43,067 nt of DNA from positions 1 to 43,067 of the forward strand of contig JAFGJR010000140.1 of assembly GCA_016928975.1 (NCBI GenBank), read 5' to 3'. This document shows positions 42,674 through 43,067 of this stretch, piece by piece (the stretch's first letter is position 1; the number at the start of each line of letters is the position of its first letter). The notes under the pieces are model-generated. The model saw only the letters and a list, made by a program, of their open reading frames with translations. It had not been told where the DNA came from and made no database searches. Made by a program: the position numbers and the translations under genes. Source of the stretch: Sedimentisphaerales bacterium. GTDB taxonomy: Bacteria; Planctomycetota; Phycisphaerae; Sedimentisphaerales; SG8-4.

Positions 42674-43056
42674 TGCGAAACAAGACGCGCCCGATAAAAG
42701 TCCGGGTCAGCGGACCTGATCCTTGGTATTGTCCCAGAAACGCGGGTCGAAACCTGACTCCGGGACTTTTGTCGTAGGCGTCAAACAAAGCCAGTCTATG
42801 GATTGTTGATTTTGGATTGGGGGATGGGCGACCATGCGAAACAAAGCCGAACTTGGGATGGATGGGGTATCTGGGGCAAGGTGGCAGCTCGGCGCGGGTG
42901 GCTTGGCTGTCGCGTGGAGTGTGCGAAACAAAGCCAATCTGCCTGCGCTGGGTGGTGGGCACGGGGGCCAGGGGCTCCTTGTGCGAAACAAGACGCCTGC
43001 GTCAAAAGTTGGTTTCATGCGGGTCGCGCCAGGGCTGCGGTGCGTGAAATAAGATG
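42674..43056. repeat. Array of dispersed GCGAAACAA motif repeats
   Basis: The word TGCGAAACAAGACG or TGCGAAACAAAGCC occurs at 42674, 42835, 42922 and 42982, with partial copies at 42781 (TCAAACAAAGCCAG) and 43041 (TGCGTGAAATAAGATG). A tail GACGC...AAAAGT follows the copies at 42684 and 42992, and an inverted copy of that tail lies at 42754-42782, making a large hairpin with 42684-42710. Spacing is 161, 87, 60 and 59 bp. It continues to the window edge and may extend beyond. Confidence 0.65.
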
Positions 43057-43067
43057 AGGAAAGAGCG

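Noticed and set aside
42674..43056. CRISPR array
   Set aside because: Spacing is irregular (161, 87, 60, 59 bp), copies are short and diverged, one tail is inverted and no cas gene is present.

Overview
The window reads as chromosomal DNA of a Planctomycetota bacterium, most likely of the class Phycisphaerae or a near relative. This is inferred from gene content, not from a marker gene. Pointers are an ECF sigma factor of the TIGR02999 type next to a very large Ser/Thr kinase, a prepilin-like protein with an H-X9-D motif, secreted PD40/dockerin/LamG and leucine-rich-repeat proteins, and Kdo/LPS genes that imply a Gram-negative outer membrane. No tRNA, rRNA or CRISPR array was found.

Layout. 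1-5400: seven co-directional, mostly small genes of stress-associated type: DUF1269 membrane protein, SPFH/band-7 protein, B12-dependent radical SAM enzyme, a possible eRF1/Pelota-like protein, a tiny lmo0937-like membrane protein, a FlgM-like protein and a DUF47/PhoU-like protein. 5600-13460: the ECF sigma factor and its 1174-residue kinase, then two secreted proteins. 13480-16400: minus-strand hisI, a RAYT transposase framed by 22-bp inverted repeats, a small secreted ORF cut by that element, and a prepilin-like gene. 16600-28360: a long plus-strand run with a flippase-like protein, a shortened DUF502 protein, hpf-ptsN-ptsH-ptsI, a DUF2344 protein with RNase E/G, kdsD-kdsC-lptC and a lipoprotein. 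28440-35050: minus-strand etfB, etfA, acyl-CoA dehydrogenase and a HAD hydrolase, split by repeat-rich DNA, preceded by a DEAD-box helicase. 35300-39800: a second B12-radical SAM enzyme, convergent with a large LRR surface protein. 40260-43067: a tail-anchored kinase with its own promoter, then a scrapyard of gene fragments, an orphan promoter and a dispersed-repeat array.

How the parts fit. The central run links a nitrogen-type PTS phosphorelay (EIIA, HPr, EI, no sugar permease visible) with ribosome hibernation, RNA decay and Kdo/LPS assembly, so a growth-state and envelope-control role is plausible. The ETF-acyl-CoA dehydrogenase set forms an electron-transfer unit. Two protein kinases and one ECF factor give local signalling capacity.

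Most interesting leads: the RAYT element with near-perfect terminal repeats; a prepilin leader that contains a dispersed genomic repeat; a 275-bp inverted-repeat element between etfA and etfB; the motif array at the right end; an oversized LptC; an internally shortened DUF502 protein; and the permease-less PTS operon. None clearly amounts to a new defence or effector system. Start sites were chosen by eye from Shine-Dalgarno spacing and family length; family calls rest on motif recognition without database searches.
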